Shown one piece after another: positions 21,601 to 36,600 of a stretch of DNA of 64,000 nucleotides. How positions within the stretch are numbered: the stretch's first letter is position 1; the number at the start of each line of letters is the position of its first letter. The notes under the pieces are model-generated. The model was not told where the DNA came from. It worked only from the letters and a program-made list of their open reading frames with translations, and made no database searches. The DNA comes from Chaunax sp. Z400. Lineage: Eukaryota; Chordata; Actinopteri; Lophiiformes; Chaunacidae. Where the stretch lies: assembly GCA_037577475.1 (NCBI GenBank), contig CM075195.1, positions 25,687,399 through 25,751,398 on the forward strand, in the 5' to 3' direction. Made by a program: the position numbers and the translations under genes.

Positions 21601-24600
21601 ATTCCTCTTTAACGAGTCTAATGAGAAGTTCCTCCTACTCCATCATGATTTTCTCCCTGCATTTAGTAAGTTAATTAATTAATAATTTAATAATTAATCA
21701 ATAACTTGGTGCAAAGAGCCAGCTGTAAAAATATATTAACACTAAATGAAAACATCCCTAACTGGTCAACCTTAACAGATGTGACGCTCCATAGTTCTCA
21801 TATGCCTCCATACCTTGATAAAGAGTTCCTCCACCTCTCCCATAGCTTTGTTCAGCTCCTTCTCTGCATGTTTGGATCTCTCCAGGGCGTTGTTAGCTAC
21901 TGCTACAGCGCCGTTACAGTTTAGGCCTCCACAGTGACGGTTCCCTTCATCATCACGGCAACCCGCACCTCCACAAGGACTTTCCCCACAGGGAGCATCA
22001 CCTGGGGCTCCACAAACCTGTTGGAACAGGGTCAACATGCTCTTGTATTTGTGTGGAAACTATGAATATGTGTGAATGTGTATGTCGTCCTGAGACACTT
22101 CACTCCTGTACTATCTTTTAAAGACAAAATGCCCCAACACCCAAACATTTTGTCAATGTTACGACCACAATACGACTTTTTCTTGTCTGATTCAGCACAA
22201 GAATAAACATCACCACACAGAAATGACTTGTTTCTGTTCAAACATTTAAAATAGTCACAGGGACACAAGCAGCTGAAAGCTAAAGCGAGAGAGCTATCAG
22301 GTCAAAGTTTGTGATATAGGTAATGCTGTGGCACTGGAGGTATAGCAGTCGTCCTCTGATCAGTAGGTTGGTGGTTTGATTCTGGGTCAACATGTCTGTG
22401 TGTCCTTGAGAAAGATACTGAACTAAACTGAACTGAAGAAGCTTCCAATAGATGTTCCATTGATGTGTTAGTGTTGATTGGTTACCGTGCCTTGTATGGT
22501 AGCCTCTGCCACCATTGTATAAATGAATGAATGAATTAAAGCTGGAAGGCCGCTACCTAAGTCCAGTCCATTTAGCATTTAGCCTTGGTTCAGACTAAAA
22601 CTAATTTACTTAGCTTTTGCTAGTCACAGAGAAATATACATTTTGACTATTATACTACACAAAAAATGAAGCAGGAGCTAATTACCATTATGATGGAAAA
22701 ACCCAGCTAAACTCCTGCTAAAGCTTTGTAACTAGTAGTGATGTGTGGGGTAAGGTTTTTTACTACTGACGCCCACCCAACCCGATTATGAGACCCACTG
22801 ACCGAGAAAGTTTGGGGCGGCTGTGGCTTAGGTGGTAAGAGTGGTCGTCCACTTATCAGACAGTCAGTGGTTCAATCCCCAGTTCCCCCAGTCTACATTT
22901 CGAAGTATGCTTGAGCAAGATACTGAACACCAATTTGCTCCCCGGGTGCCGTAAGGGCTGACCACTGCTCCTCAGGGATGGGTCAATTTCCACAGGTGGA
23001 TAATTAAGTCTAACATATCTTAAGTTATCTGAGCACTGAGGAAATGGACACAGTGCTCTCTAAGGTGCTGATCCTGCCGCTGGGAGCAGCGGACCTCATC
23101 TTTCTCTTTTCTCTTTCTCTTCCACAAACAGTGGTTAGATCTAGGCTAAATAAACAGACGAACAGACTGTCTTCTTTATTGTTCAATAGCAGCTAAACAA
23201 ATAACCCTTAGACATTAACTCTGTCTCTTTATCTCTTTACAAACACTGCTTGCTATTTAATGTAAGGCCCAACAGACCAATTATATATTCATGAAGACGA
23301 ACCTGAACCCACCTGACCTGGGGGTTGACCCGAGGGTTATGATTGCCCCAAACATCACTTATAACTACCTCAGTCAAGCAGCAGTAACTTCCATCACAGC
23401 TTTTGTCTGTGGTGGAATTTATGATATTTGGTGGTGGTTTATTTTAGATTACTTGATAATTGATTTCAGTTATTACAGTTACATAGTCAGATACACAGCA
23501 AAAGAGTAGAAAAAAACCTCTGAAATATGGACCATAAATAATAAGAATGAAGTTTATCTTCTCTTGGAAGCTGAACCAAAACTTACAATTGTTTTAACCA
23601 ATATGTAGTTAACTAGCTGTGCTCAGTTAATAATGGACTACTAGTACTTTCATAGCTGATGATAACTAATGTATGATATATGTATATATCTTATTTTGTG
23701 AAGTGTACTGATTGAGTTGACTACTGTTTGGAAACCAAAGTGCCCCTCAGGACATTAAAAATTATCTAGATTATGTTATAGATAGATTTTCCATCTTTCT
23801 TAACCAGGCCAAATCTTGTTTCTTTGTCATTTTCACTATTTCTTTACTTCTCTCTGCTTTTGTCAACAGATCAAATGAACCATGCGATCAAATGATGCAT
23901 GGGATCAAACCTTCTCATTGATCTTCTTCATGTCCAGGCCCTGTGCTTTGGCGTTCAGGTCTCCCAGAGCACGCTTGTTAGCAGCATTTTTGCGGTTGAA
24001 GTCGTCCTTCTTGGCAGCGATGAGTCGCTCGGTACGGCGGCGAGTGTCTGCAGACTGGCTGACTGTGCTGGGTCTAGTGGTTGTTGATTCATTGGCACGC
24101 CGCTCTGCATCACAAGACTTGTTGTAGGAGCTACGGATGCTGTCGTACGCACCTAGAAGAGAGAGGAGGAAGGAAAGCACATTTTCACTTATCAAATTAT
24201 TGATTAATAAAACTGATGCAGGAGTACATTTGAGGATTAATATGGACTACATGTGTGAGGGAACTGGAGCCAAAGAGTGAAGAAACCTCAAGAAAGGTAG
24301 GGGAAAGAGTGTAAATGGTTGCATAATGAGGATCTATCCTCCTTTCTTTCCTCACCTAGGAAATTAGAGTTTTTTAGGATATCCAGTTGGTGATGTAGCT
24401 GCTCTGAAGTGAGGTTTAGTTCTTTAGCCTCTCGCTCCAGAGCACTTAGCTCCTTGCTTGCCTCAGAGTTACTGTCCTGGACGATGGTTAGGTCTCCTTC
24501 AAGCTGATTCAGAGTGTCGGTGGTATCGCTGATCTGCGCTCTGCAGGCAAGACAAGTATGGAGCGTATAAATTTGAAAACCGAATAAATCTATGAATGGG

Positions 24601-27600
24601 GTGAGTAGATTTTTTTCAAACATTATCCAAAATCAGGTATCTTTATTTTGATACCTCATATGACAGAAATACCAACTGTAGATGAATATTTGTTAATGTA
24701 ACAGATGTACCTAAGATCTTCAATTAGCTCCATCAAGGTGGCGACAGCTGAAGCAGTCGCATTGCGTGCGTTGACAATTCCCTGAGCTTTAGCAAGCTTC
24801 TCCTCCAGGTCTCTGAAGGCCTTCTCATAGGGCCCAGTAAGCCCAGTGGTCTGAATCTCATGGGCACGCTCTGCCAGAGCCTTGGTACGGACTGCCAGGT
24901 CCTGGTGTGGAGAGAAAATGATCAAGAGGAAGATTATGGTTCACCTTAACCAAAAGGACTAAGATGAAAAACCCCTCTTTTGCATGAAATTCCACCTGCA
25001 CGATGCGATCCCAGTCTCCAAAACACTGGTGACAGGGCTGACAGTTGGGGAACTGGCCAGAGAAGCCTCTAGCACACTGGTCACAGCGGACACCTGACAC
25101 CCCCTGCTGACAAACACAGTGGCCTGTCACCCGGTTGCACTGTGAGGTCTCAATGCCGCGCCAGTCACAATCACAAGCTGGAGGGGGAGAGAAGGTGGGG
25201 TCCAGTGAACATGGAACAAGAGGGCATTTTTCAAATTAATGTCTATGTTAAGTTCAAAAAAGTGTGTGATACTAGTTTATTATGAAGGTGCTTTAAGGCC
25301 TCATACTGGTTAGTTATGGTACTGCTGTGAAATAAGCCACATGTAGAACTTTATAACATCCATTGTGTAACAACAATTCTGGGCTAAATTCTAAATTTAT
25401 GTAGTTCATCATCACTAATCTTGAATGAAGTTATTCCCATTCCATATTACCTCATTTTCAAACAGTCCTGGTAAAAGGGACTGAACAAATCCATTGTCTG
25501 GAGCTAAGAAGAGACTTTGAGAGGGACATAAATGGAAGTAGACATCAGCTGCTCCCCTTCAGCGCAGTCATAAATAAGTCATAATTCTCAGGGCCCTTAC
25601 TAACTCAACCAAAAGGGTTGTCATGCATTCTTCCTGGGGCTTAGCTTTGACATTTGCTAGCCTTTGGAACAAAAGTCTCCACCTACTGCTGGACTAACAC
25701 CACCGCTGTCAGTGGAGTATGCATGTAGCTGTTAGTTATGAGTAATTAGTTCATAACTTGATTAGGGGCGAGTTTGTCAATGTGTGTCCAGTTTGTATGA
25801 AAACATTGGAGCTAACTTTTCTCATGATGCGATACTATGTCCTGCTGGAGCATCACAGTATAGACTCCTGTAACACCAGGAGTTTCCAACCTCTGCACTG
25901 TGTCCTGGGGTCTCCCCAGTAGTTCTCCTGACAGTCTGTGCACGTCTTTCCTCCAAAGCCATCACGACACTGACACTGCCCGGTGAACTGCATGACAGAG
26001 AGTTGGATAACAGAGGTGTGACACATCAGTTTCTCTGGTTTCTGTCAATGTTACTGGCTCATGTTCCTTACCTCATTACATGAGGAAGTGACTGAGTTGT
26101 TGGGATCACAGCCGCAGGGTTCACAGCCCCTTCCGCTGGCCAGGTTCCAGTGGTTGGGGGCGCAGTGGTCACATGTCAGACCGATGACATTAGGTAGACA
26201 CTGGCACTGCCCTGTTGCTCGCTGGCACACGCAGTCCTCACGCTCCATACACTGGCTGCTGTCAGTACCCAGGAAGTTACATGTGCACTCTGAAGGGAAA
26301 ACAGGCATAAAGCATGCCTTAATTATGATGTTACTGTTTTCAACAATATCAACATGAAATGTCTTTTCTTTTGGTAGATTTTAACACTCACTCCTGCAGT
26401 TGCGTCTGGAAGCATCTCCGAAGTAGCCGCTCTTGCAGATGCCACATTTGGGGCCCTCAGTGTTGTAAAGGCATTTCCTGCACTCTCCAGTTTGCCTGTC
26501 ACAAGCGCCCATGTCTGACATGTCTATGTTGTTGTTGCACTGACACGGCTGGCAGCGCCCTCCGGGCTGGGAGGGGTTTCCATAGTAACCCGGGGCACAT
26601 TCATCACACCGAGCACCTGATTTGGGAGAAAAAGGACAAAAGAAAGAGTTTCAATAGGAGATATGATAATTGCATTCATGCTACTTTTGCATAAGTATGG
26701 GTGAGGGGCATTACAGGATTTTCCAAGCTGTTTTAGGGTGTATGAAACAGCAGGAAGCAGGAAATGTGTGGATTTACAGCAGTGGAATCATCAGAGAGTC
26801 TTGATGTAACAAAGCAAAATAATCCTCCTCATACGGTATGAACTTTTTTTCTAGTCTGAAGTCCTAGTCTGGGACTAAAATGTTTTCAAAAGATATTTCC
26901 ATTAAAAGATAAATGTTAGTTTCACAGTTGGCATGATCTATCAATGCAAAGAACATCCTAGCAAAACAGTATGTTAGTAGAATCAGTTTACTTATTATCA
27001 CTGTATAGGATTGGGTTAACCAGCTCCCATTAACTAATTGTGTTTGTCATCACACCTCTCTTCATATATATATTATATATTCACAGAGGAATAGGAAATT
27101 AGAGACAGAAGAAGAGCAGGGGGGAGAGGTAAAGAGTAGGGCTATGCTGTCACAGGGAGGATTAAATCAGGGGTTCCCCAAATTTTCACCCGCCAACCCC
27201 CAAAATAACGGTGCCAGAGACTCATGACCCCCACTATCCTCGGAGGTGGTCGAGGCATAGAAACATTAAATGCACATGCACTAATAGGCTTATCCAAACA
27301 CATCCAAATGACAACACGGAAGAACACGACAACCTAACAACTATAATATTATTTTATATATAGTAATTAATATAGGCTCGCATTAATCTCCACGTATAAA
27401 CCTTAGTATTTACGAAACATATGTACATTGTTACTGTCATGTGCAAATTACATTTTGGGAATTTTTACTATAATCATATTTTTATTTACATGGTTTTATT
27501 CTAAATTTATCTAATCTAAAAAAGACTTTTTCTTATCATTTTTGAATTATATTTGATTTCTGGAAATCATCTCTACCCCACCATTGGTGTCTCGCGACCC

Positions 27601-30600
27601 CTACTTTGGGAACCCCTGGATTAGATTTAAGACAGAAATAGAAACAAGCATCAGATACTCAGGATCCCCCACCACAGATGCTTTAAACTGAAGAAAATCA
27701 ACAAATCAGTTAGTGAATTGATGATTGAAAGTCACACAGCTATGATCCCATGTGCCTTAACTTAGGTAACTTAGGTGTTTACAAGTATTTAGTCAAATAT
27801 TATGAAAAAACAAAAACCTGCCCCATTGTTAGTCAACACAAAGTACAAAAATGATATGTTCATAACTGCACCAAAGGTATGTTTTGCATATTGTAAAAAA
27901 CTAACTTAAAGTTTTAAGACTTGGTGTTGTGGAATCAAATAGTGAAATGTTTTAAAGTGCATTCACCTGGTCATAATGGAAATATTTTGTGTCCTACTTC
28001 TCAGAGCTGTGACTTATGTTTCAGTTGCTTCAAAATATATCAAATGTAAAAATCAAAGTACCAGAATTCATGAGGATTCAACCTAATGTACTACAGTCAA
28101 TGAAATTAGTCAAATAACAAATTTGGTTTTAGGTAGAGTTTGACTTAAATATTATTCAGTAAATAACTATGTAGATTAATGACTGTCTATCCTAAAATTG
28201 CTGAGAGTCATATCAGACACATTAGAGAGGTAAGAGAACATCTATCATCAGTAGTATACTGGTACCAGTACTGTCGCAGCTGTTTCACTATAATACTAGA
28301 TATAGTACTATAATACTAGATACACTAGATGTGCACCAATCATATGGTGGTCTCAGTGACAGACTGGCCACTGAAATACAAAAGTAAAAATTAGATAGAT
28401 AAAATTCTAAACTCCATCTTAAAAGGCATTTTTACATACATGAGAGATGTGTACATAAAGTTGTGTGTTTTTGAGTTACGCTCCAGAAATCCTCATCAGA
28501 GACAAATCCTAATGACAGAATGAGCCTAAGTTCGAATAGCAAGAGGCACCACTTCCAGTCATGATTGATGATTCTACAAAGTTTTGAGAACATTTTTGAG
28601 TTATGTTCCAGACACGAAATGGGACGAATGGAACCCATTCAGAAATCCCTCTTCCACCTTATTTGTGGTGGGGGATAAAAGGCTGGATGAAGGTCATGAA
28701 TGAAAGAGAGAGAGGCAGAAGGGAAGTAGAGGAGTACTGAGCTGAAGGACTGAAAGAGGGTAGAGGGCTCAACATCAGGTCAGAGGTTTTCAGGTTTACT
28801 ACCTCTTTGTTCCTGCACTTTTGAAAGTCAGTACTGTCCACTGAGTACCCAGACAGGTTGTTCTCTGGGAACTGACTGCTCGACTACGTCATCCATTCAC
28901 AGAATTCACATTTTAAGTGTGCATTTTTTGAGTGGGAAATCAGACTTTTTCCCACACTCTGGCTCACATCCTCATATTGGGAACAGTAACAAAGACTTAG
29001 TTCAAACATTGTTTTGAAATAATTGAACTGCTGATAATATAAATTAGAGAAATTTATTTGAACCAAGTTCCATATAAAACAGTGACAGAATAGGATTCAA
29101 AGGATTTAACTTTATTCCGTGAACCAGGACTCACTCATGGACAGGAGTGCAGTGGGGCACAGCACCGCTGATGGGGAGGGTGCTGAAGCCATGCATGGGT
29201 ACAGGGACAGGTAAAGTGGAGGGTGGGTGTAAATAGAGGAGGAGGATGTGGAGGATGAGTGGAATAGGCGGGGTCAACCATCATTACTCACGGTTAAAAA
29301 TGGTCACCCCGGAGCGTTTAACAATCCCTGTGCCAGTAATACAGGGGAGGAGGAAATGACACAGGTTACCATCACCAGAGCCCACTGACAAAACATCATT
29401 CTTACCTCATTTGAGTTAAATCCTGCATCACATAAGGTCAAATATTTCATTTTATTATTAATATTTTTCAGAGGGAGTGGTTGACTCGAGGAACCTGAAT
29501 ACTTCAGCTGACTAAAAACATGAATGAATTGAGACTGGCACAAAGATGATGATGCAGCACTATGTGTGAAACAGGTTTAACAGGTGTTCACAATGTCACA
29601 GGCTGTGTAGACAATGAATCACCTTCTCTTGTTAAAATTAATTCCTATGTGAAATTCATTACATCCACAAACACACTGATCACTTAATCCCCATCACTTT
29701 GTGAGGATGAGGAAGAGAAACAGAGCAGAAAGAAAGGATTGATGAAAGTGGAAGAACAAAAAGAGAAATGCAGATGTGTTTACCTGTGTAACCCTGGTTA
29801 CAGTTGCAGATTATTTGTCTGTTACGGTTGTCCTGGTAACAAGAAGCAGCGAAGTGTCGTCCACTGTTGGGCCCGTCTGGGCAGGGGCACGGACGGCAAT
29901 GAGCACTGGACGCTAGGCCCAAAACTGGGTTACCATAGTAACCATTGGCACATCTATATAAATGACAAACGGGTATACCATAGTTAATGGTAATAATACT
30001 CAGCTTGCATATACAAGGAGGGTGTCTGAAGTCAGGCTCAGCTTTTCAACAACAACAGAAACCAAAGAACACACAACTGTGAAATGTAATCTAATAATAT
30101 GAACATGTTATTTGTTGCCAAGTGAAAAAATCTGGGGAACCAAAACTAACAAACATGCTTCTGCAACAAGTATGCATCTATGCAATTTAAATTTCATTTA
30201 TTGTTTTGTTGCCACCAAAGACATTATGTTTCCACCCGTGTCTGTTTAGTTGTTTGTTGGCTGGTTGGTTTGAAACTTGATAGAAAGATGGGGGCCAGAA
30301 AGAAGCCATTTAAGTTTGATGTCCATCCAGATAAAGGGGCTGTTCCAGGAATTTCTTTCCACTTTCTTTAACGCTGCGAGGATTTTTCAACATTTTCTCT
30401 AAGTAGACAAAACTACAGGACATGATTTCCATATAACTCTGTGAAAGGGTTGGGTATGGACCAGACAAGCTAAACGGACATGTAGGATTGTTAAGACTTA
30501 GCAGAGGTATGGACTGAGTGCCATTCTAGTTTAATATGTTTTAATTTATTTAGGATATTTTAAAATATTTTTTCACATTCTCATTCCAATGTCTACAAAT

Positions 30601-33600
30601 TCTTGTCATCATTGTATCAGTGGTGTGAAATGGTCTTAAAATTACAATAACATTTGTTGTTAATTGTAGGTTGGTGTAGATTCTCATTCATCCAGGTCAT
30701 GGTAATCCTTGAAGGTTGAATCTGAAGCAGTATAAAGACGTCTGAAGACGCAATTAACAATAATTGTAGTCATTTGTTGAACAATATATCATCTAACAAA
30801 AGTAGTCATGGTGACAGATCTTCTGATGCATTTGTTTTCTGATTAAACAAACTACATATTATTGTCTAAAGCTTTGCTTTATCCCCATAGCTCCATGATA
30901 TTTTGTTTAAACTGAAGTCCTTGAAGGTTGATTCAGAAGCAACTGGACTTCTTTCTTAGCTCCAACTGCTTTAAACTGAGGTTGATCTCATGCAGCTTGG
31001 CCCCCTTCACACACAAACATCACCTGTCACACTTGTCTCCTCCAGTGTTGTCCCTGCAGTTGATGCAGGCTCCCGTCCTCTGGTTGCACTCTTCGGCGTG
31101 TCCGTTACAGTGGCAGGGTCGGCAGCTGGGGAAGCCCCAGTGACCCGCCTGGCATCCATCGCAGCGCTGACCAAACGCTCCTGGACGGCATTGGCACTGA
31201 CCAGTGAACTTGTCACAGAGTCGAGTCACAGAGCCTTCCAAGCTACAACCACAGGCTGGACAGAGGGAGGAAAGGGATAAGAAGGTGTAAACAAAGGAGA
31301 GGAGCAGAATAGGAGGAAGTGAAGTGGACAGAAAGGGAATGAAATACAGAAAGAGAAAAGAGACAGAGGGAATAAATAATGAAGGGCATTAGATTTGCAA
31401 CTACGTGATGAGAGACAGTAGAGGGCGCCAACAGCATACCACATAACTCATGACATGAGGTCACCATAATTAACAAACCACTGGAGCTGCTATATTAGCA
31501 GTTGTAATGTCTGCACATTTGTAAAAGTCTCATTAAACCCTGATTTTAATGACAAAATGAAGGATTAAGGGTGTGAAAATATGGAAAATTTCATGTATGT
31601 TACATCTAATTCTCATTAAACAAGTCTGGATTTCAAGGAAAAATTAGAAAGGCCCAGAGTTTCTCACCTATGCAGCCTGAGGGTCCAAAGCCATAAGTTC
31701 CTGGAGCACACTGGTCACAGCGTCGACCAATCACATTAGGCCTGCAGCGGCATTGGCCCCCACGGACATCACACATGGAGCTAATGGACCCCTGAGGATC
31801 GCAACTACAAGCTGGAGGAGGACAGAGAAGCACAGGCATGACAAAACTGAAACCTGACATATGGGAACATCCTGCACGTTGAATTCTGGGAACAGGAGGA
31901 ACAAACAAATAACAAACAACAAATACATTCTACTGACTTAGCAGATCTATGACTATCAGGTTAACTTGATTTGTTATTAATTTTACAGGTCAACTAACTA
32001 TGTTGCACAGATTTAAGATTTACTTTTTGTAAGGAATACAAAACGATACTGCAGCTATCGTGGGTAGTTTTTCATTCTTAAGAAGACGGGAAAACATTTT
32101 TGGTTATTATTCAGACATTTACTCTATTTAACGTTTGTTTATCATTTCCTGAGGGAAACATTTGGTTCTTTAGCTGTTAAATGCTCCACTTCGTTCACCA
32201 GGTAGTTGCTAACTGTGTCTGTCTTCTGCTTGTTGCTGAGCAGGTAACAAGTTTTCACTGAAAAGAGCTTTAGTTTTTTCAAATCATTTTGGGATCTTGG
32301 GGCTTCTGGAGACAAGCTGTATGTTTGTTTTAAAACAAGTCCCCATCTTCTTCAGTTGTTTCGGAGAATGCTGCAACACACTTTTGCTATGAAGTTCCAG
32401 ATATGTTTTATGGACTAAGAAAGTTTACCTGACTTTCCATTAGCACAGGGGTGAGTAGATAATGACTGACTTTTTGACATTATTAATAATGTTAGCATCA
32501 CTGAATCCAAGTAATGAGGCCATGCTTTCTTTACCTCCACAGGGAGGTCAGAGTAATCCTGCAGCCTTCTGCATAATAAACATGATAAAATAACTCACTC
32601 ACGCAGAGCACCGTCATTTATAATAGCAGACATGCTAGTGATTAGCTTGGCACAGGGGTCACTCATTATTGGGCGGGTCGCACTCTTTGCCCCCTCATGG
32701 CAGCGATACCGCTCGTAGGTCTGCTTCCTGTTGTTAGAAGCTGGATCCCCTGCGTTGAACATCTCCATGGAGGACTGGCGTGGGATCAAGGCGATCTGCG
32801 GATGGGGAAAGACAGGGAGAGGTTTGTGTGTGGCATGAAAACTACTAATTCTTCACGAGTCTGATGCTTATTTTAGAGGACAGGGAAAAGAAGTTCTTCT
32901 CACAGAGTCCACAAGGACGACAGCGTTGGCTGCTCCGTTGAGGATACTGTTGGCATCCTGATAACGGTTGAACTCAAAATGGAGCGTGTAAGTCACACCT
33001 CTCTCTAGACACACTGGATGAAGAGGAACCACAAACCTGGACAAACATCAGCAGCACACAGTTAGTCAGTGACTGTGTATGTGTGTGAGTGTATGTATAC
33101 TGTAAGTTTGAAAACAGACCTAGATCCAGCCGGTAGGGAGACGGTGAGTCTGTCATCATCTGGGATGGTGTTTCCACAGGGGCTGCTGGTAGGAATCGAG
33201 CCTGGACGGATCACTGTTATTTGCACCTCCTCCCAGTCACGAGGCATCTACGTACAATCAGTGCTATATTTTTAATATGCAGTCAAAAGGAAAGATGGCC
33301 ATCAAAGTATGAGAGTATGACAATGGAAGGACATTGAAGGACAAATGGCTTATAGTCATACTAATAGTCAGGGAGCTTTGTCTGTACTGAGAAAGCTGCG
33401 CATAAGTAGAGATATTCAGTTTGAAATTTTGTGAAAAATGCTTATTTGCTTTCTTGCCAAAAAAAAGGTTGATAACACTCTCTATCAGTTAAATATGAAA
33501 CAGGGGTCAGGATATGATTTAACCTAAAGCTTAACATAAAGAATGGTAAAAGGAATTTGATCAGAGGGGTCTACTATAAGCAGAGATGATGAAGGAACAT

Positions 33601-36600
33601 GCACACACACAGACCTGTGACTCATAGCGGATAAGCAGGTCATATTCCATGGAGTAGGGGATATCACTGATGAGGAATTCCAGGGTGCCACCCTCAGGTA
33701 CCCGAGCAAACCCGATGCCTGTCCATGTAGCGGGGCGACCCAGCTGGAGGTCCCTGGTCTCCACTGTGCAGCTCTGAAAATATACAGACATAGTCAGATA
33801 TATTTTTTACATACTAAAGACAAAGAAACACCGCAACACAAATGAGTGCAGATGAAGACTAAGGGTGGGCTCACCTGCCCCAGTTTAGCCAGCTCTGCCT
33901 CATAGAGGAAGTGATCCAGAGCCATGAAGTAATATCCAGACTCCACCTGTGTACACTGGCGTCCTGTCATGTGACTGCGGCATCGACACTGACCACTCTC
34001 CATGGAGCAGCTATAGAGAGGTGATAAATAGCTGTGTTATTTCACTGCTACAGTTACTGTATACATCCAGTAATATAGGCTTTAATCAGCAATGTACACA
34101 ATCACTATTACATTTTTACAGATAAGCTCCTAACATTGAAGTTAAACGTAATTTTTTTTACTAAAAACATTGATACCGCATAACAAGAGAAGCTAATACG
34201 AGTTTACAGCCATGCTAATGGCTGTGTGAAGCTGTACTTAATTGGATAATAGCAGAGGTTTGAGATAAATGCTAACATCCAAAAGCTAACATGCTCCCAA
34301 TACTAATATGTGATGTTTAGCAGGTATGTTTACCATGTTAACCGTCTTAGTTCAACAGGCCAGCAAAACATCAGATCATTAGCAATGACCTCAAAGAACG
34401 ATGGGAATGTCTGGTGTCATGGTGATGATAATCAATTAACGAGATCACCAAATTTATTACGATTCTTCTTGGGGCAAACACAAATGCACCAAATTTCATA
34501 AAACATCTATCCAATAGTTGTTGAAAAGTTTAACTCAAAACCATAAATGTCAACGTGCAAAATTTCAGGTCGGACAAAAGTCACTATATTGTCATCATAT
34601 TAGCATGACAGATAAGAGATGTCAACCTATAGTAGTGCACAAATGAATCCATTAAATAATTATGTAAGGAGTGTGGCAAATTATTACTCCCAGTATAAAG
34701 GTGGAGGCCAATAAATGTGAGTAAACAAAGCTGCACTTGCAGTGTCCTGAAAGTAGCCTCCATGTTATGCAGTAATACTGGATGTGTGACCTGTGACTGA
34801 GGATTTAAGCTTTGCCGTCACTCACCGGTTGTCCAGGGCTCCTCCGATATCACACTCACAGGCCCTGCAGCCATTCAGGTCGTGGCTCAGAGCCCAGTGT
34901 TCAGCCTAGAATGACAAACAGAGGGCAGAGTAAGTGACAGAGGACCACAGCAGTCAGCTCCAGACAGACAAGATGCATCACTCTCCCACCTCATAGCTTT
35001 AGGGAATATCATGACTGCCCGATTTCAGTCATCAGAGATTTTCATCTCTTTCAAAATGAGCTGACTGGATTTTTGATCGATTATGAGACTGAATTTTTTA
35101 CAGTCTGCAATTTTTTTAATCTAAACTATGTTTTGCCTGATGTGCAGTATTTGTACTGGATTTTGTTGTGTCTCCTTTAGTGTTAAATAAGAATCTGGTC
35201 ACTTTTATAGTCTGCTTGCTTCAATCCAATTCAAGTCTGTGGCCCACACTTAATCATCAATCATCTACAGTAATACTGCTCTGCTTGTAGTTGTTTTCTT
35301 ACTAGTCTGGTGGACTAAATAGCTATTTGTAGAGTGAACAGAGAAACTGTATGGTAGGTGGTAATGTCCTTTTCATTAACATTCACTCTTCAGTCAAACA
35401 GTTTCTTTTAATGTGTAGAAGGAAATCAGTGAGAAATTTCTTCTTTTCTGTATGTACTGTAGGTTGAATTTTGTCCAATGTTGACATTATACTAATGCTA
35501 CTGAAATGAGGATGGTCAGAAACAGGATCTACTTTCGGGCCAGGATCAGGCCCCTGACCATTTTAGGCCTTCTGTAACCCACACCAATCGGACAACCCTC
35601 AAATCCCTGTGTTAAATTTAGACACAGGGCTCAGGAAGGAGCTCACATTCCTGCCTACACTATTCCTGGCTGTGTAGGTTTGGGACAAGAGGTTGAATTA
35701 TAATAGGAAGCTGATCATGAGCTCACATCATGGGCTGCTGGGTAGAGAGGGTGGGAGGAAAACATGAGAATGACACAGAGAATGTGGAAGATTAGCGGCA
35801 AAATTTAGAAGCAAAGAGGGAAGAAAAGATCAGATAATATGGGTTATGGAGTGAAATGTAAGGAAATGAGATTTAATGTTTGCATTCATATTTAAATGTA
35901 TCATGTTTAGAGTCAGACATCTGGTGATAAAGGGACAGAAGTGGTCAAAAAAGAAAGAGAATGACAAAGAGATGAAAATGGCATTATAGACAGTCAACAG
36001 GGGGAAAACAGGAAACATATCAGAAAGTTTTTACTCACATCACCACAACTAGGGCTTAATGACCAGGGCAGAGAATGAGTGAGAATGAATGAGAGTGATA
36101 AGCTAGAAAACAAAAAGACAAGTTGTTTTTGCACCGTCTTACCAAACACTGGTCACAGCTGCGTCCAGTGACAAGACGCTTGCAGAAGCAGTCTCCACTG
36201 ACTGGGTCACACTGGGAGCTACCTGACACTGTTCCTCTACGGTCACACCGGCAAGCTGGTGGCAGAGGGTAGAGGGTAAAAGTCATGAGGTTTCTCACAG
36301 CTAGATAATGAATTATTGAAGTACATTGAAAAGCAGAGATCAATATGTTAAATCAATAAATCTTTGTCAAGCTCATTTCTAAAACAATGTCTATGTAACC
36401 TGGATTAGTAGATCAATTATTACAAATCCAAGGATCAAGGGCACAATTACTGCTGACGATCTGGGCAATTTCTCACTTTCTGCTTCAAATGACTGTTTTT
36501 GTTTGATTCAATCACCAAAGTGTCTCTAAAAACGTCCTCTGTGTGTTCAGTCACCAGATTCCAGATAGGACAGGAGCTCATCAAAAGGCTAATTTTCTCA

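Larger units (their letters stand above)
22018..23910. other. lamb2 intron between L26 and L27
   Basis: Holds two tRNA-derived SINE copies (listed separately) and otherwise AT-rich unassigned sequence. No exon is needed here because L26 and L27 join in phase. Confidence 0.6.

Noticed and set aside
22813..22890. tRNA gene
   Set aside because: Only A/B-box-like motifs remain. No cloverleaf closes, and a SINE body follows.
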